From NCBI RefSeq assembly GCF_026151205.1, contig NC_087083.1:7418460-7482459 (forward strand): a stretch of DNA of 64,000 bases, given 5' to 3'. Position 1 is the stretch's first letter; each line of letters starts with the position of its first letter. Source of the stretch: Bolinopsis microptera. Lineage: Eukaryota > Ctenophora > Tentaculata > Lobata > Bolinopsidae. Position numbers and translations under genes: made by a program. Positions 49,193 through 62,210 of the stretch are shown piece after piece. The notes under the pieces were generated by a model. It was not told the origin of the DNA, made no database searches, and saw only the letters and a list, made by a program, of their open reading frames with translations.

Positions 49193-50331
49193 TTACGTAT
49201 TTATGCGATCCGGCGTGTCACCTTGATTCACGATAGAGCTATTATTGGTGAAAATCGTTGACGCAATTTTACAATTATTGTCTGCATCTAGTAGGACGAG
49301 TTGTGAAATGAAGGAGTGTACATGATCGAGAGGGGTATGTAAGTCCGGTATCCCAGATATTTCACTGCGCAATTGCTTCTCACATCTCTCTCTTTCTACT
49401 GCAGAGGTGCTATTTTTAGGACGAGATACTGTAATCACACCTACACGCGGGTATATGTTCAACGTCCGGCCAGGACCCGTCCCGCTTACCTCTGGCTGAA
49501 TGATTTTCAGTTTATTTCTCTTATCCTCTTTCTACGTCGTCTGTCATTTCTCGTTTCAGTTGGCTAGTGTTCTCCTGGCCTATTTCACATACCTCGCATT
49601 TTCTGATCGTGTGATTGCATCATACGAAATAAATACTTTATAGCTCTCCGGGATATAAACGTCATCAACCAGACAGAGCATATTTTTGTCGAAGAAATTA
49701 AACTTATCCAGGAAAATTGGATTAAAGTTTAGGGGCGGGAAATACAGTGTCCCCCGACCGCCCACACAACAAGAGTTACTGCTGCACTTCTACTGTTCTT
49801 ACGGTTAATTTCAATTATTTCTGGGGAAGACAGTACCCTGCTCGCGATAAAAATCAATGTGAAATCAAATTCTTATGGTTAATAAAATCATTCTCCTACC
49901 CACAGTGAATATGACTTGGTGGCAAAAATTATACCAGAAGTTTTCGAGGAAAAATGCTCAACAACAACGCAATAGAAATTAAATCATCAACTAATTTTTG
50001 CTGTATAAGTATTGAACCATGGAAAATTGACTGGATTCAATTCTTGAGTCGGACTAATTAATTTATATGATCGGAGAAGTTGGAAGCTGTCTAGAGATTT
50101 GCACACGTACTTGATACTGGGCTGTACCACCTTAAATATAAATTGTGCATTTCTTAGGAGTCCGTTTTTTTCACTCAACTTAATGCCCAACCACTTTTTT
50201 TGTATTCTTAAGGAATTTTCTCTCCACGTACTCAAACCTCTGCTGCAGTTCATTTTTGCATTCTTTATTTCTGATTGAATTTGTTTTATTGATACTCCAA
50301 TCCTAACATTTCCTTATATGGGCATCACGTG
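49193..50331 (-). CDS. Possible exons of an unrecognised minus-strand gene
   Basis: Three minus-strand open stretches lie in order. The first is about 50331-49987 (IKQIQSEIKNAKMNCSRGL... region, helical and Lys/Leu-rich). The second, 49765-49580, ends at a strong donor GCGAG|GTATGT after SENAR. The third is 49462-49193 (RPKNSTSAVERERCEKQLRSE... to PDRINT). Joining the 49580-side donor to an AG before T-GAA-ATA-TCT is in frame, but that acceptor has a poor pyrimidine tract. No family is recognised. Composition looks protein-like, so this is offered only as a candidate locus. Confidence 0.2.
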
Positions 50332-50596
50332 TTGTCGTGACCATTCGTCTGAACGATTCGATGATTATAGTTGCGGATGGTGTGTTCTTGACATGTCCCT
50401 TCCAGGAATTCTATCAATCTACATATCGCAGGGTATTGATCAGGGACTATGCAATGATAGGGGAGATGGTTCCAGTAATCAGTCGTCATGTCTGATATTT
50501 AGAATTCGGAGAAATAAAGTTGGTAAATAAGTTAGTCTCCTGAGTCAGCAGCATTACGAACACTCTCATGGGGGGAGGGGAAGCTAATTAAAACTT

Positions 50597-50623
50597 GTCA
50601 GCGGTCAATCATTGACCGCTGAC
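50597..50623. repeat. 27-bp near-perfect palindrome
   Basis: Two perfect 13-bp arms (gtcagcggtcaat and its complement) face each other around a single C. This is long for chance in a window of this size. The sequence is GC-richer than its surroundings. Confidence 0.85.
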
Positions 50624-52422
<1,799 letters not shown>

Positions 52423-52743
52423 AGGAGTGTGGACCCACTGTGCATCTCACTCTGCAGTGTAATCGTTATTTACATAAGTTAGTGTAAGATTTAGTTAGGT
52501 CGCCGGAGCGTCTAGCTGCGCTTATCACCCTCCTTTAAACTGATTAGTGGACACCCGTAATCTATACCCGGCCGTCGGAACTCCGTCCTTCCTGGGTCTT
52601 CATTGGTGGAGGAAGGTCATTTGGGCAAATTCTGAGATCTAATTGGTCGGTTCGTTTCTGTAATTGATCCCTGAACGTCGCTAACTAATTGTCATTGTTC
52701 TCGCCAGACATTGATGAATATAAACCTGGAGCCGGCGGCTTAC

Positions 52744-53115
52744 CCTTGCCTTGTTTCAACCCTGATATTAGTACATTGTCTTGTTTCAACCCTGATACTG
52801 GTACCTTGCCTTGTTTCAACCCTGATACTGGTACCTTGCCTTGTTTCAACCCTGATACTGGTACCTTGCCTTGTTTCAACCCTGATACTGGTACCTTGCC
52901 TTGTTTCAACCCTGATATTGGTACCTTGCCTTGTTTCAACCTTGATACTGGTACCTTGCCTTGTTTCAACCCTGATACTGGTACCTTGCCTTGTTTCAAC
53001 CCTGATATTGGTTCCTTGCCTTGTTTCAACCCTGATACTGGTACCTTGCCTTGTTTCAACCCTGATACTGGTACCTTGCCTTGTTTCAACCCTGATACTG
53101 GTACCTTGCCTTGTT
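52744..53115 (+). repeat. 30-bp minisatellite
   Basis: About 12 copies of ccttgccttgtttcaaccct plus gatactggta, with few variants (attg, ttcc, cttg). Open frames on both strands are by-products of a unit divisible by three. The interval 52421-52743 before it shows no gene. Confidence 0.95.
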
Positions 53116-53169
53116 TTCCGTTCATTTTACCAATCCGACCGGGCCATAGCCCAACGGAGCGCTACCCGC

Positions 53170-53286
53170 GTTACCCGCCATAGTAACTGCGTTACCCGCC
53201 ATAGTAACTGCGTTACCCGCCATAGTAACCGCGTTACCCGCCATAGTAACCGCGTTACCCGCCATAGTAACCGTGTTACCCGCCAC
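53170..53286 (+). repeat. 21-bp array of GTTAC...GTAAC inverted half-sites
   Basis: Six copies of gttacccgccatagtaactgc. Each has GTTACC and GTAAC as facing half-sites, related to the 21-bp array at 31706-31897 (complement gttactatggcgggtaac). Confidence 0.92.
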
Positions 53287-53494
53287 TACTTGGAGAGGTA
53301 TATATACGGGGCTAGTTGGTGAGTGGGTCGGTAACAAGGCAGCCTTATGTCTACCTAAATTATCGTTCTTTGAAGGCCAATCCAGCTCACTTACCAACCT
53401 CAAGCATTGGATTCCTGATAAGATTAGTTTGCAAGGCCTATATATATCTTTCTCCTGCCTATTATACAGTGCTTTGCTTTAGATGCCAGATATC

Positions 53495-53500
53495 TTTATT
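53495..53500 (-). terminator. Possible minus-strand polyA signal
   Basis: AATAAA on the minus strand lies 55 nt beyond the stop of the minus-strand open frame ending at 53555. It is suggestive only, since the region is AT-rich. Confidence 0.25.
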
Positions 53501-53554
53501 ATTTAATGATTTACCGTCAATTGATATCTTGTGATCTGACATTATTGTAGCAAT

Positions 53555-53830
53555 CTACAGATTGGTGTCCAGAAACTTAACCCCTTTTTGTTGTCCAAGT
53601 TCCCACAATTTAAAGGATACGATTTTAACAACATTTTCCGTATTTAGGGTGTTTCGGGGTATTGTGAAATTGCAGTCAATTAGATTGAAACACATTTGTT
53701 TAATTAGATTTAGGTTTTCCGGTGGGAATGTGTAATATACGTTCTCGTATGATAAGCTTTTAAGTTTCATTCTCAGATAACCTTTTAGATTGTACAATTT
53801 CTTCTTTCTTTTATATTCCTCGTTTAGTTG
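53555..53830 (-). CDS. Possible last exon of an unknown minus-strand gene
   Basis: About 90 codons are open from the edge of the 20-bp array to TAG at 53555-53557. The peptide is Lys/Leu/Asn-rich (LKSLSYENVYYTFPPENLNL and NVVKIVSFKLWELGQ), balanced in composition and followed by an AATAAA. There is no family match, and no start codon in good context. An AG preceding GAATATAAAAG near 53825 could be an acceptor, in which case the 20-bp minisatellite would sit at the intron end. Confidence 0.25.
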   Translation of the reverse strand, partial: QLNEEYKRKKKLYNLKGYLRMKLKSLSYENVYYTFPPENLNLIKQMCFNLIDCNFTIPRNTLNTENVVKIVSFKLWELGQQKGVKFLDTNL

Positions 53831-54706
53831 TATAATGTATATTGTGAAGTATAATGTATATTGTAGAAGTATAATGTATATTGTAGAAGTATAATGTATA
53901 TTGTAGAAGTATAATGTATATTGTAGAAGTATAATGTATATTGTAGAAGTATAATGTATATTGTAGAAGTATAATGTATATTGTAGAAGTATAATGTATA
54001 TTGTAGAAGTATAATGTATATTGTAGAAGTATAATGTATATTGTAGAAGTATAATGTATATTGTAGAAGTATAATGTATATTGTAGAAGTATAATGTATA
54101 TTGTAGAAGTATAATGTATATTGTAGAAGTATAATGTATATTGTAGAAGTATAATGTATATTGTAGAAGTATAATGTATATTGCAGAAGTATAATGTATA
54201 TTGCAGAAGTATAATGTATATTGTAGAAGTATAATGAATATTGTAGAAGTATAATGTATATTGTAGAAGTATAATGTATATTGTAGAAGTATAATGTATA
54301 TTGTAGAAGTATAATGTATATTGTAGAAGTATAATGTATATTGTAGAAGTATAATGTATATTGTAGAAGTATAATGTATATTTTAGAAGTATAATGTATA
54401 TTGTAGAAGTATAATGTATATTGTAGAAGTATAATGTATATTGTAGAAGTATAATGTATATTGTAGAAGTATAATGTATATTGCAGAAGTATAATGTATA
54501 TTGCAGAAGTATAATGTATATTGCAGAAGTATAATGTATATTGTAGAAGTATAATGTATATTGTAGAAGTATAATGTATATTGTAGAAGTATAATGTATA
54601 TTGCAGAAGTATAATGTATATTGTAGAAGTATAATGTATATTGTAGAAGTATAATGTATATTGTAGAAGTATAATGTATATTGTAGAAGTATAATGTATA
54701 TTGTAG
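53831..54706 (+). repeat. 20-bp minisatellite tataatgtatattgtagaag
   Basis: About 44 very homogeneous copies. The main variant is gcagaag for gtagaag, recurring in clusters (about 54181-54220 and 54481-54540), which indicates block duplication. Each unit holds TATA-like and self-complementary tatattgta text. Confidence 0.97.
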
Positions 54707-55460
54707 AGTTGGTGTTATCTTAAGGGACTTTTGCATCTACCTGATTGGACTAATGCAAATCAGTTAACACTATTACCCTACTTAGCTTGCTTATACCTAG
54801 CTTATACCTACCTTAGCTTGCTAGATAAGCTAAGGAAATACTTCTGCACAAAATTATCATCGTATCAATTTTCCGAGAACCTCAACCAGTTACACATGAT
54901 AAGCTTTTACATCATACTGATACAATTCTTTTTTATTTCCGCTCTTCAAGTTTAAGGTTTGTGGTAAATGTTATGATAAGGGGGCTGGAATTGTTTCTCG
55001 GGGACCTGTCGGGGACTAATCCAAATCATCTTACACAGTTACAGCGGGAACTCTCTCGTTAGTGCACTAGTGCACTGGCCTCCCCACCATTAGTGCACTT
55101 TTAAAGTGATTTCTCTGCCTTGTTGGCACGGCTCCTTTCTGGTATATTACTAATACAAATAGTTTTACATAATATTTGGATTACACACGCACCAGGGGTC
55201 AAGTCGCCAAATATCGTCCGAGGCTGCCGCTGGCGTGTACTCAAAGTAGGAAGATATTAGACTGTTGTCGTGAACTTGCCCTATCGCATTCCATTGCTTA
55301 CAGGAAAAATTATCATTTTCCATCCGTTTTTCTCATTTTAAACACAAGGAAATATTTTGTAAAGTCATAATCATCTAACTATTTCCTCATTAGAACAGGT
55401 TACAATGTATTAATGTAAAGATGACATCAGAGGACGTAAGGTGAAACAAACGCACGCAAT
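54707..55460. other. Upstream region of the BMP-like gene
   Basis: No gene is seen. It includes a repeated ttagtgcactagtgcactgg palindromic stretch near 55060-55080. No convincing TATA box or initiator can be placed. It presumably contains the promoter and 5' UTR. Confidence 0.4.
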
Positions 55461-58400
55461 ATGGTTTTTATAGCAGTACTTTTATTCCATTATTTGTCAC
55501 GTACTGAGGCGTCAGAGGAACAAGAACTGTTCAAGCGTCTTGGAATACCTGGTCAGTAAGTCTTTAAATTAATTAATTTTTAATTAGTAGTGATTTGAAT
55601 TAAATTGATTAAATTTTGGTTTGGTTAAACTGTGTTTTTATTAATTTACTTGCGATTTGAATTATTATATTGCATATATTTTTATCTTGTAAGGCATTAG
55701 TACCAATTTTACATTTAGGGTTATCTGTTTTTTGTTACTCTGACAGTGCTCTAATGTTTTTGTTTTTAACCTAGTGGCCCTTCGCTTTCTTCTATGGCTT
55801 CGATTTCTAAGCTCAAAGAGAATTTTAAAATTGTAAAGGAAGAAAACGTCACAATTTGTCCTACATATTTATTCTGTATTAAAACTCACTTCTTACAGGA
55901 CCGCCAAGAGAAGAAGGAAAGCGACGAGACCCACCCTCCTTCATGATGGAACTGTTCCGACAGCACAACAGAGTCTTAGGCCACGGTATGGCTACCAGCA
56001 TTTCCAGCTTTGATGCTTTAGATACCAGTAAGTACAAGATCTGTCACATTTGCTATCTTCTCATATTTGGTTACTGGTTACTAGGTTACATGCCGCCGGT
56101 TACTAGGTTACATGCAGCCGGTTACTAGATTACATGCCGCTGGTTACTAGGTTACATGCCGCCGGTTACTAGGTTACATGCCGCCGGTTACCAGGTTACA
56201 TGCAGCCGGTTACTAGGTTACATGCCGCCGGTTACTAGGTTACATGCAGCCGGTTACTAGATTACATGCAGCCGGTTACTAGGTTACACAAGACGCGGGT
56301 TCGGTTCTAATCCGATTATTCTTCACCGGCGGGGAAGCACTTTATCTCTCTAAGTATGCTTGTAGGATGGCACGGAGTATCATCCACTGTGGCAGGTAAA
56401 CCCCTACACAGCTGATCTGCACTAAATAGGGGTGTCTGGAACTCAGAAACAGCTGATAGGCATCGCGCCAGGCCGCACAAAATCAGAAAAATGTTAAGTG
56501 TTTGAGCCCAAGCCCTTTGTCCTGGCTAACCCTTCGTTAGATCAGATCACTCAACAGTGGGCACTTTGTCAGAGAACTGGACAGTTAACAATCTTTATTA
56601 CCTCAGATCAGAGCCACGAGGTCAGTAAAGACAGGTGGAGTTTTGAGTTCTCCGTGGCTGATCTAGACCCTCGGGAGCGAGTGACAGAGGCCCACGTAAG
56701 GGTATACAAAGCCAAGGGCAGCAAGCAAAAAGAGGTAATGTTTAACCCTTTGTCGGCTATTTAGAGGTTGGGGATTTTTCTTCCGGAAGGATCTGATCAC
56801 GAAAGAAGTTGTCATGGGCCCAGGGGGTGGCAGTTTAGTCTGACTGTACTGATGAGCGGATTTAACCTAAAGTATATTTATACTATAAATAAACTTTAGG
56901 TTAAATCTACTCATCAGTATTTTGTGGTTTGGATAAAATTATCACACTTAGCTAAGCTATCATTTACACTAGCCTTTATAACGTTATGGGTAATAACATA
57001 ACGACCTTTCAGACCCCTTACCGTGTGAACGTGTTCCATGTTTTGGACAGAGAGCGGGCGCTGGACTCTTCAGTCAACGACTATTATCTCATCAGTCCTT
57101 TCAACTCATCCCTCGTCGTCAGATTACTAGACACTCAGGTACGAGTCCTATACCCGTTAAGATTACTAGACACTCAGGTACGAGTCCTATATCCGTTAAG
57201 ATTACTAGACACTCAGGTACGAGTCCTATACCCGTTAAGATTACTAGACACTCGGGTACGAGTCCTATACACGTTAAGATTACTAGACATTCAGGTACGA
57301 GTCCTATAACCGTTAAGATTACTAGACATTCAGGTACGAGTCCTATAACCGTTAAGATTACTAGACACTCGGGTACGAGTCCTATACCCGTTAAGATTAC
57401 TAGACACTCAGGTACGAGTCCTATACCCGTTAAGATTACTAGACACTCAGGTACGAGTCCTATACCCGTTAAGATTACTAAACACTCAGGTACGAGTCCT
57501 ATAACCGTTAAGATTATTAGACACTCAGGTACGAGTCCTATAACCGTTAAGATTACTAGACATTCAGGTACGAGTCCTATAACCGTTAAGATTACTAGAC
57601 ATTCAGGTACGAGTCCTATAACCGTTAAGATTACTAGACACTCAGGTACGAGTCCTATACCCGTTAAGATTACTAAACACTCAGGTACGAGTCCTATACC
57701 CGTTAAGATTACTAGACACTCAGGTACGAGTCCTATACTGAGTATACCTGTTAAGATTACTAGACACTCAGGTACGAGTCCTATACCCGTTAAGATTACT
57801 AGACACTCAGGTACGAGTCCTATACACGTTAAGATTACTAGACATTCAGGTACGAGTCTTATACCCGTTAAGATTATTAGACATTCAGGTACGAGTCCTA
57901 TACCCGTTAAGATTACTAGACACTCAGGTACGAGTCCTATACCCGTTAAGATTACTAGACACTCAGGTACGAGTCCTATACCCGTTAAGATTACTAGACA
58001 CTCAGGTGCGAGTCCTATACTGAGTATACCTGTTAAGATTACTAGACACTCAGGTACGAGTCCTATACCCGTTAAGATTACTAGACACTCAGGTACGAGT
58101 CCTATACACGTTAAGATTACTAGACATTCAGGTACGAGTCCTATAACCGTTAAGATTACTAGACATTCAGGTACGAGTCCTAAAACCGTTAAGATTACTA
58201 GACACTCAGGTACGAGTCCTATACCCGTTAAGATTACTAAACACTCAGGTACGAGTCTTATAACCGGTAAGATTACTAGACATTCAGGTACGAGTCCTAT
58301 ACCCGTTAAGATTACTAGACACTCAGGTACGAGTCCTATACTGAGTATACCTGTGAAGATTACTAGACACTCAGGTACGAGTCCTATACCCGTTAAGATT

Positions 58401-61400
58401 GCTAGACACTCAGGTACGAGTCCTATACACGTTAAGATTACTAGACATTCAGGTACGAGTCTTATACCCGTTAAGATTACTAGACATTCAGGTACGAGTC
58501 CTATACCCGTTAAGATTACTAGACACTCAGGTACGAGTCCTATACCCGTTAAGATTACTAGACACTCAGGTACGAGTCCTATACCCGTTAAGATTACTAG
58601 ACACTCAGGTACGAGTCCTATACTGAGTATACCTGTTAAGATTACTAGACACTCAGGTACGAGTCCTATACACGTTAAGATTACTAGACATTCAGGTACG
58701 AGTCTTATACCCGTTAAGATTACTAGACATTCAGGTACGAGTCCTATACCCGTTAAGATTACTAGACACTCAGGTACGAGTCCTATACCCGTTAAGAGCA
58801 CCTCATCGTTACGAGCACCAGTGCATTTAGATTAAAAATTGACATTCTTTCTAGAAGAAAATTCTGTAGAACAGGTATTTAGTTCCTGTCATAAAACTAT
58901 ATTTATTTTTGTGGGATATTTAGGCCTTGACCAACACTGATCGGTTTTCTATAATGTTCTGTGTTCTAAAAAGGTGGATTGTTTAGACCCTTAATAAGCA
59001 AAGTTCAGAAGTGATTAGTCCCCAAGTGCCCAATTAATGGTGCAGATCCTGCAACATACTCACCGTTACCGTTACTGTTAAACCTGTAGTCACCCTGGTA
59101 AACACTATTCCGGGCTAGGTGCTATTAATAGAAGTAACCAGTAACAGGCGCATAGTGGTACGAGGGAGAAGTTTCCTGGGACCCACCGGTTGACAGGACA
59201 TCAACAACCATTCAATCAAAATATCGAGCACTCTTTATACCCTAGCAAATTAGACTGGTACCGGGTCGTGCAGTCTAGAAAAGTACAGGAATCCTGTGGT
59301 TCTCATTAAATTAACAGCTAATTAATCAGTGATTTTATCTGTGAGTTAATAACGAAACTCCCCCAGATATTAGAGTCCCGGCAGTCTCATTGGGTGTCAT
59401 TCAACGTTGCAGAGGCGGTTAAAGCCCTACAAGAACTGGGAGTGCATAACGCCAGGTTCGAGATTGCCTGCACTCCTATCAACCCGATAGACATGGCCCA
59501 GTCCTCCCGGGGCATCAGATTCACCAAATCTAGAGGAAAACTGGTTAGTACTGACTCGTAATGGAAATGTTGTCATACGTTGAGTATGTTAATTCAATAT
59601 CGCTTAAAGATATTGGAATATTACAACTGTGCTTGGAATTTGGAAGTCTGAAATCAGGAATATTACAATTGTGCTTGGAATTTGGAAGTCTGAAATCAGG
59701 AATATTAAAGATGAGATCGGAATTTCAAATATTCATAAGACGTGCAGTTTTTAACAAATTGTAAGGGAACTAGGAGAGGCGTACATATGAGGTCACGGCT
59801 AATTCCGCGAGGTCACAAGATAGATTTTACGAGGATTACATTGAAATTTGAATTTTGGCTCGGCTCAATAGACTCGAATGCTATTGGCGTGGGTGACGTA
59901 CGTTGTTTTGACAACCTTTTGCGATTTTTATTGGTCTCATTTCCATTTTACAAGCAGGTGTATCAAACACTGTCTGTTTTCTGAGCTAAAATGTCACCTT
60001 GTTGTCCGGAAGTTACGTACTGCCCGGACAACATGTAGACAACAAGCCTGTAAACAATCTTTCTGTCTCCAGAAATCATATTACCAAAACACGTGCAACA
60101 CGTCTGGTTATTGAAATGTAGAGTGGACGATTTTGACCACGTGATTTGACGATATCTTTGTGTTTTCAGCCCTCTCTTGTTGTGTTCACTGACGATGGGC
60201 GCAATGTAGTGGAGGAAGACAGGGACACTAGGAACTCTAGTCCATCTATAGACAGTATTGACTATGATCCCTCGCAGTCGCATTGTCAGAGAAAAGAGCT
60301 CTTCATCGACTTCAGGTAACATTATTGACAGTAAACCTCTTCTAAGAAAGTTAGTTGTGAATCCTTAGGAACCTCAAGCTCGCAGCTATCTACCTGATGT
60401 TACAGCCATTTAACCACTAGACCAACATATACTGTATTCTTAACGTGTTTGTATTTCAGTCGTCTAGGCTGGAATTGGATTATAGGACCACCAGGTTTCG
60501 ACGCGTTCATGTGTTCTGGAGAGTGTACCCTCACGTTTAACAGCAGACTGCAGATCACCAACCATGCGTATCTTCAGGTCGGTTCCTAGAATCAATATCA
60601 TTTCTATGATATGTTTGTTAAAATGCCAATGGGGCCAAATCAAATTATTGCTTGATTTGGCTCCAAATATTGCTTGGATAAAATAATCGCTCTGCCATTA
60701 ACACGTCATGTTTATCATAAATTAATCATCGCAACGCTCCGTGATTTAATGTAACTAGCAGGAACCCGTCGAACCCTATAGTGGTGTTAAGACTCAAGAG
60801 ACTAAAATAATTATTATCTATTTAATTCGTGTTTTTGACACCACTTGGGGGTCCAAATTTTGGGCACTCAAATTTTTATTCTTTGGCCAATTTCTCTATT
60901 TTTTCATGCTGTTTTGAAAGCCATTAAAGCATTTGAACCAGTCAAAAAAAGTTTAAGTTGTGTATCATTTACAGTTTTTGCGGAAAGTCGTGTTAAAGTT
61001 GATGCCGTGATGTCAGTAAAATGGTTCAAATATATATACATATCGTCTCGCTTTATATATAGTAAGATTGAATTGTAATTGTAAACTCTTACAGGCTTTC
61101 CTGGAGTCAAAGCACAAAAACATCCCCAAACCGTGCTGTTCCCCCATGAAACTGAGCCCCATGACACTGATATACTACACTGAGAACGGAATTAAGATGA
61201 AGGAGTACGACGAAATGAGGGTATGTTCCGTCTTGCTTTTATTAAGGTCATACAAGGTTCTACAATGGTCTACAAGGTCCTACAAGGTCCTAAAAAGTCC
61301 TACAAGGTCCTACAAGGTTCTACAAGGTCCTACAATTGGTCATACAATTGGTCCTACAATTAGTCCTACAAGGTCCTACAAGGTCCTACAAGGTCCTACA

Positions 61401-61921
61401 AGATCCTACAAGGTCCTACAAGATCTTACAAGGTCCTAAAAGGTCATACAAGGTCCTAAAAGGTCTTACAAGATCCTACAAGGTCATACAAAGATACAAG
61501 GTTATACCTATTTAAGGTCCTACAAGCCAATCCCAATAAAGAGGGAGGGTCCTGTATCTCGATGTCAAATTTGTGTAGGATTATCGTTTTATGAAGTACT
61601 CTAATCATTTGGAGTACTAGGGCTGGGGATGTGCTACTGCCGTCGGGATTTGCTTCCCCTTTTTTTCGTAGACATTTATTTTTATCTATGGTAGTGCAAT
61701 TTCTAAACAGTAAAGTCATAGCCAAAATTTACGAATACTATACTGTCCAACATTGCTCTGGCGGCATTGCCATTTATGGCTAGCCTTTAGCAACTATCTA
61801 CTGAAGAGCCTATAAAATACAAAATCCACAAATCAGGCAGTGACTCACAAAGTCGGAGAAATAAAAGAGCCACTCGACTGACATTCATAATTTTCAGGTG
61901 GAACAATGTGGATGTGAATGA
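55461..61921 (+). CDS. BMP/TGF-beta family ligand precursor, nine exons
   Basis: Exons: 55461-55551, 55899-56027, 56499-56734, 57013-57138, 59367-59543, 60170-60315, 60460-60577, 61095-61220, 61898-61921. All phases agree and the product is 390 residues, close to BMP2/4 length. Residues 1-17 are a signal peptide (MVFIAVLLFHYLSRTEA). The prodomain shows DPPSFMMELFRQHN, WSFEFSVADL and RLLDTQ followed by WVSFNVAEAV, all BMP-type landmarks. RDTR (271-274) is a minimal furin site. The mature 116 residues carry seven cysteines (292, 320, 324, 355, 356, 387, 389) in the cystine-knot pattern. A secreted dimeric morphogen for type I/II Ser/Thr-kinase receptors is expected from the family. Oddities: GWN-WI is one residue shorter than BMP GWNDWI, as in GDF8 and TGF-beta; the end is CGCE; exon 3 has a poor pyrimidine tract; exon 1 uses a GTCAGT donor. 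Subfamily is unresolved. Confidence 0.92.
56076..56287 (+). repeat. 22-bp minisatellite in intron 2 of the BMP-like gene
   Basis: About ten copies of ggttactaggttacatgccg plus cc, with gcagcc variants. It starts 48 nt after the exon 2 donor. Confidence 0.93.
56847..56919. repeat. 27-bp inverted repeat in intron 3
   Basis: Arms 56847-56873 and 56893-56919 (tactgatgag...aacctaaagt) match in 25 of 27 positions around a 19-nt AT-rich loop. It lies between exon 3 and exon 4, so the transcript would contain the hairpin. Confidence 0.85.
57121..58797 (+). repeat. 39-bp minisatellite copied from the exon 4 end and its splice donor
   Basis: There are 42 units of agattactagacactcag|gtacgagtcctatacccgtta, four of them lengthened by 9 bp (tgagtatac insertion near 57735, 58020, 58340 and 58621). 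The first unit is the last 18 coding bases of exon 4 (RLLDTQ) plus its donor CAG|GTACGA. Later units are therefore duplicated donors inside intron 4. The long units are spaced about 282-322 bp apart, showing higher-order duplication. The 560-codon minus-strand frame across it is an artefact of 39 and 48 being divisible by three. Confidence 0.95.
60221..60232 (+). other. Propeptide cleavage site RDTR
   Basis: R-X-X-R, the minimal furin-type motif, lies in exon 6 just after VVFTDDGRNVVEED and 18 residues before the first mature cysteine. It is the only suitable dibasic-type site there. Cleavage would release a 116-residue mature ligand beginning NSS, which is itself an N-glycosylation sequon. 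Confidence 0.75.
61245..61525 (+). repeat. 10-bp array (tacaaggtcc) in intron 8 of the BMP-like gene
   Basis: About 25 imperfect copies begin 25 nt after the exon 8 donor, with variants acaaggttc, acaagatcc and acaattggtc. Confidence 0.9.
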
Positions 61922-62204
61922 AAAGACTACTAAATACACGTTGTCATGGTTACTACGATTAGGAAGACACTGCGCACAAACTAGTGAACTTTAACCCCAC
62001 TTCCAACAAATTACCACGAAGAAGTACAGTTTCACTGCAAAGATACTCCGCAAGCAATCCAGCTCCTAACTCCTGGAATTCCTCAGAGAAGCAGCGAAAC
62101 TCACGGCTGATCGGATGTAAATACGAATATGAATTGAATGAAATTATTATTTCACTGTATTATATATAATTTAAATTTCCTTTGAGTTTATGTAATAGCC
62201 AATT

Positions 62205-62210
62205 AATAAA
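62205..62210 (+). terminator. Polyadenylation signal AATAAA of the BMP-like gene
   Basis: AATAAA lies 284 nt after the TGA of exon 9 (61919-61921), followed by a GT/T-rich stretch (atgtgtgctatttg) suitable as a downstream element. Confidence 0.6.

Noticed and set aside
52685-53183. FNPDTGTLPC and GLKQGKVPVS ORFs
   Set aside because: They are the 30-bp minisatellite read on both strands; several frames are open at once.
56290-56350. tRNA-like B-box text (ggttctaatcc) in intron 2
   Set aside because: No matching A box or cloverleaf could be drawn around it.
57119-58801. 560-codon minus-strand ORF (LTGIGLVPECLVI repeats)
   Set aside because: It is antisense of the intron 4 donor array; 39- and 48-bp units preserve the frame automatically.
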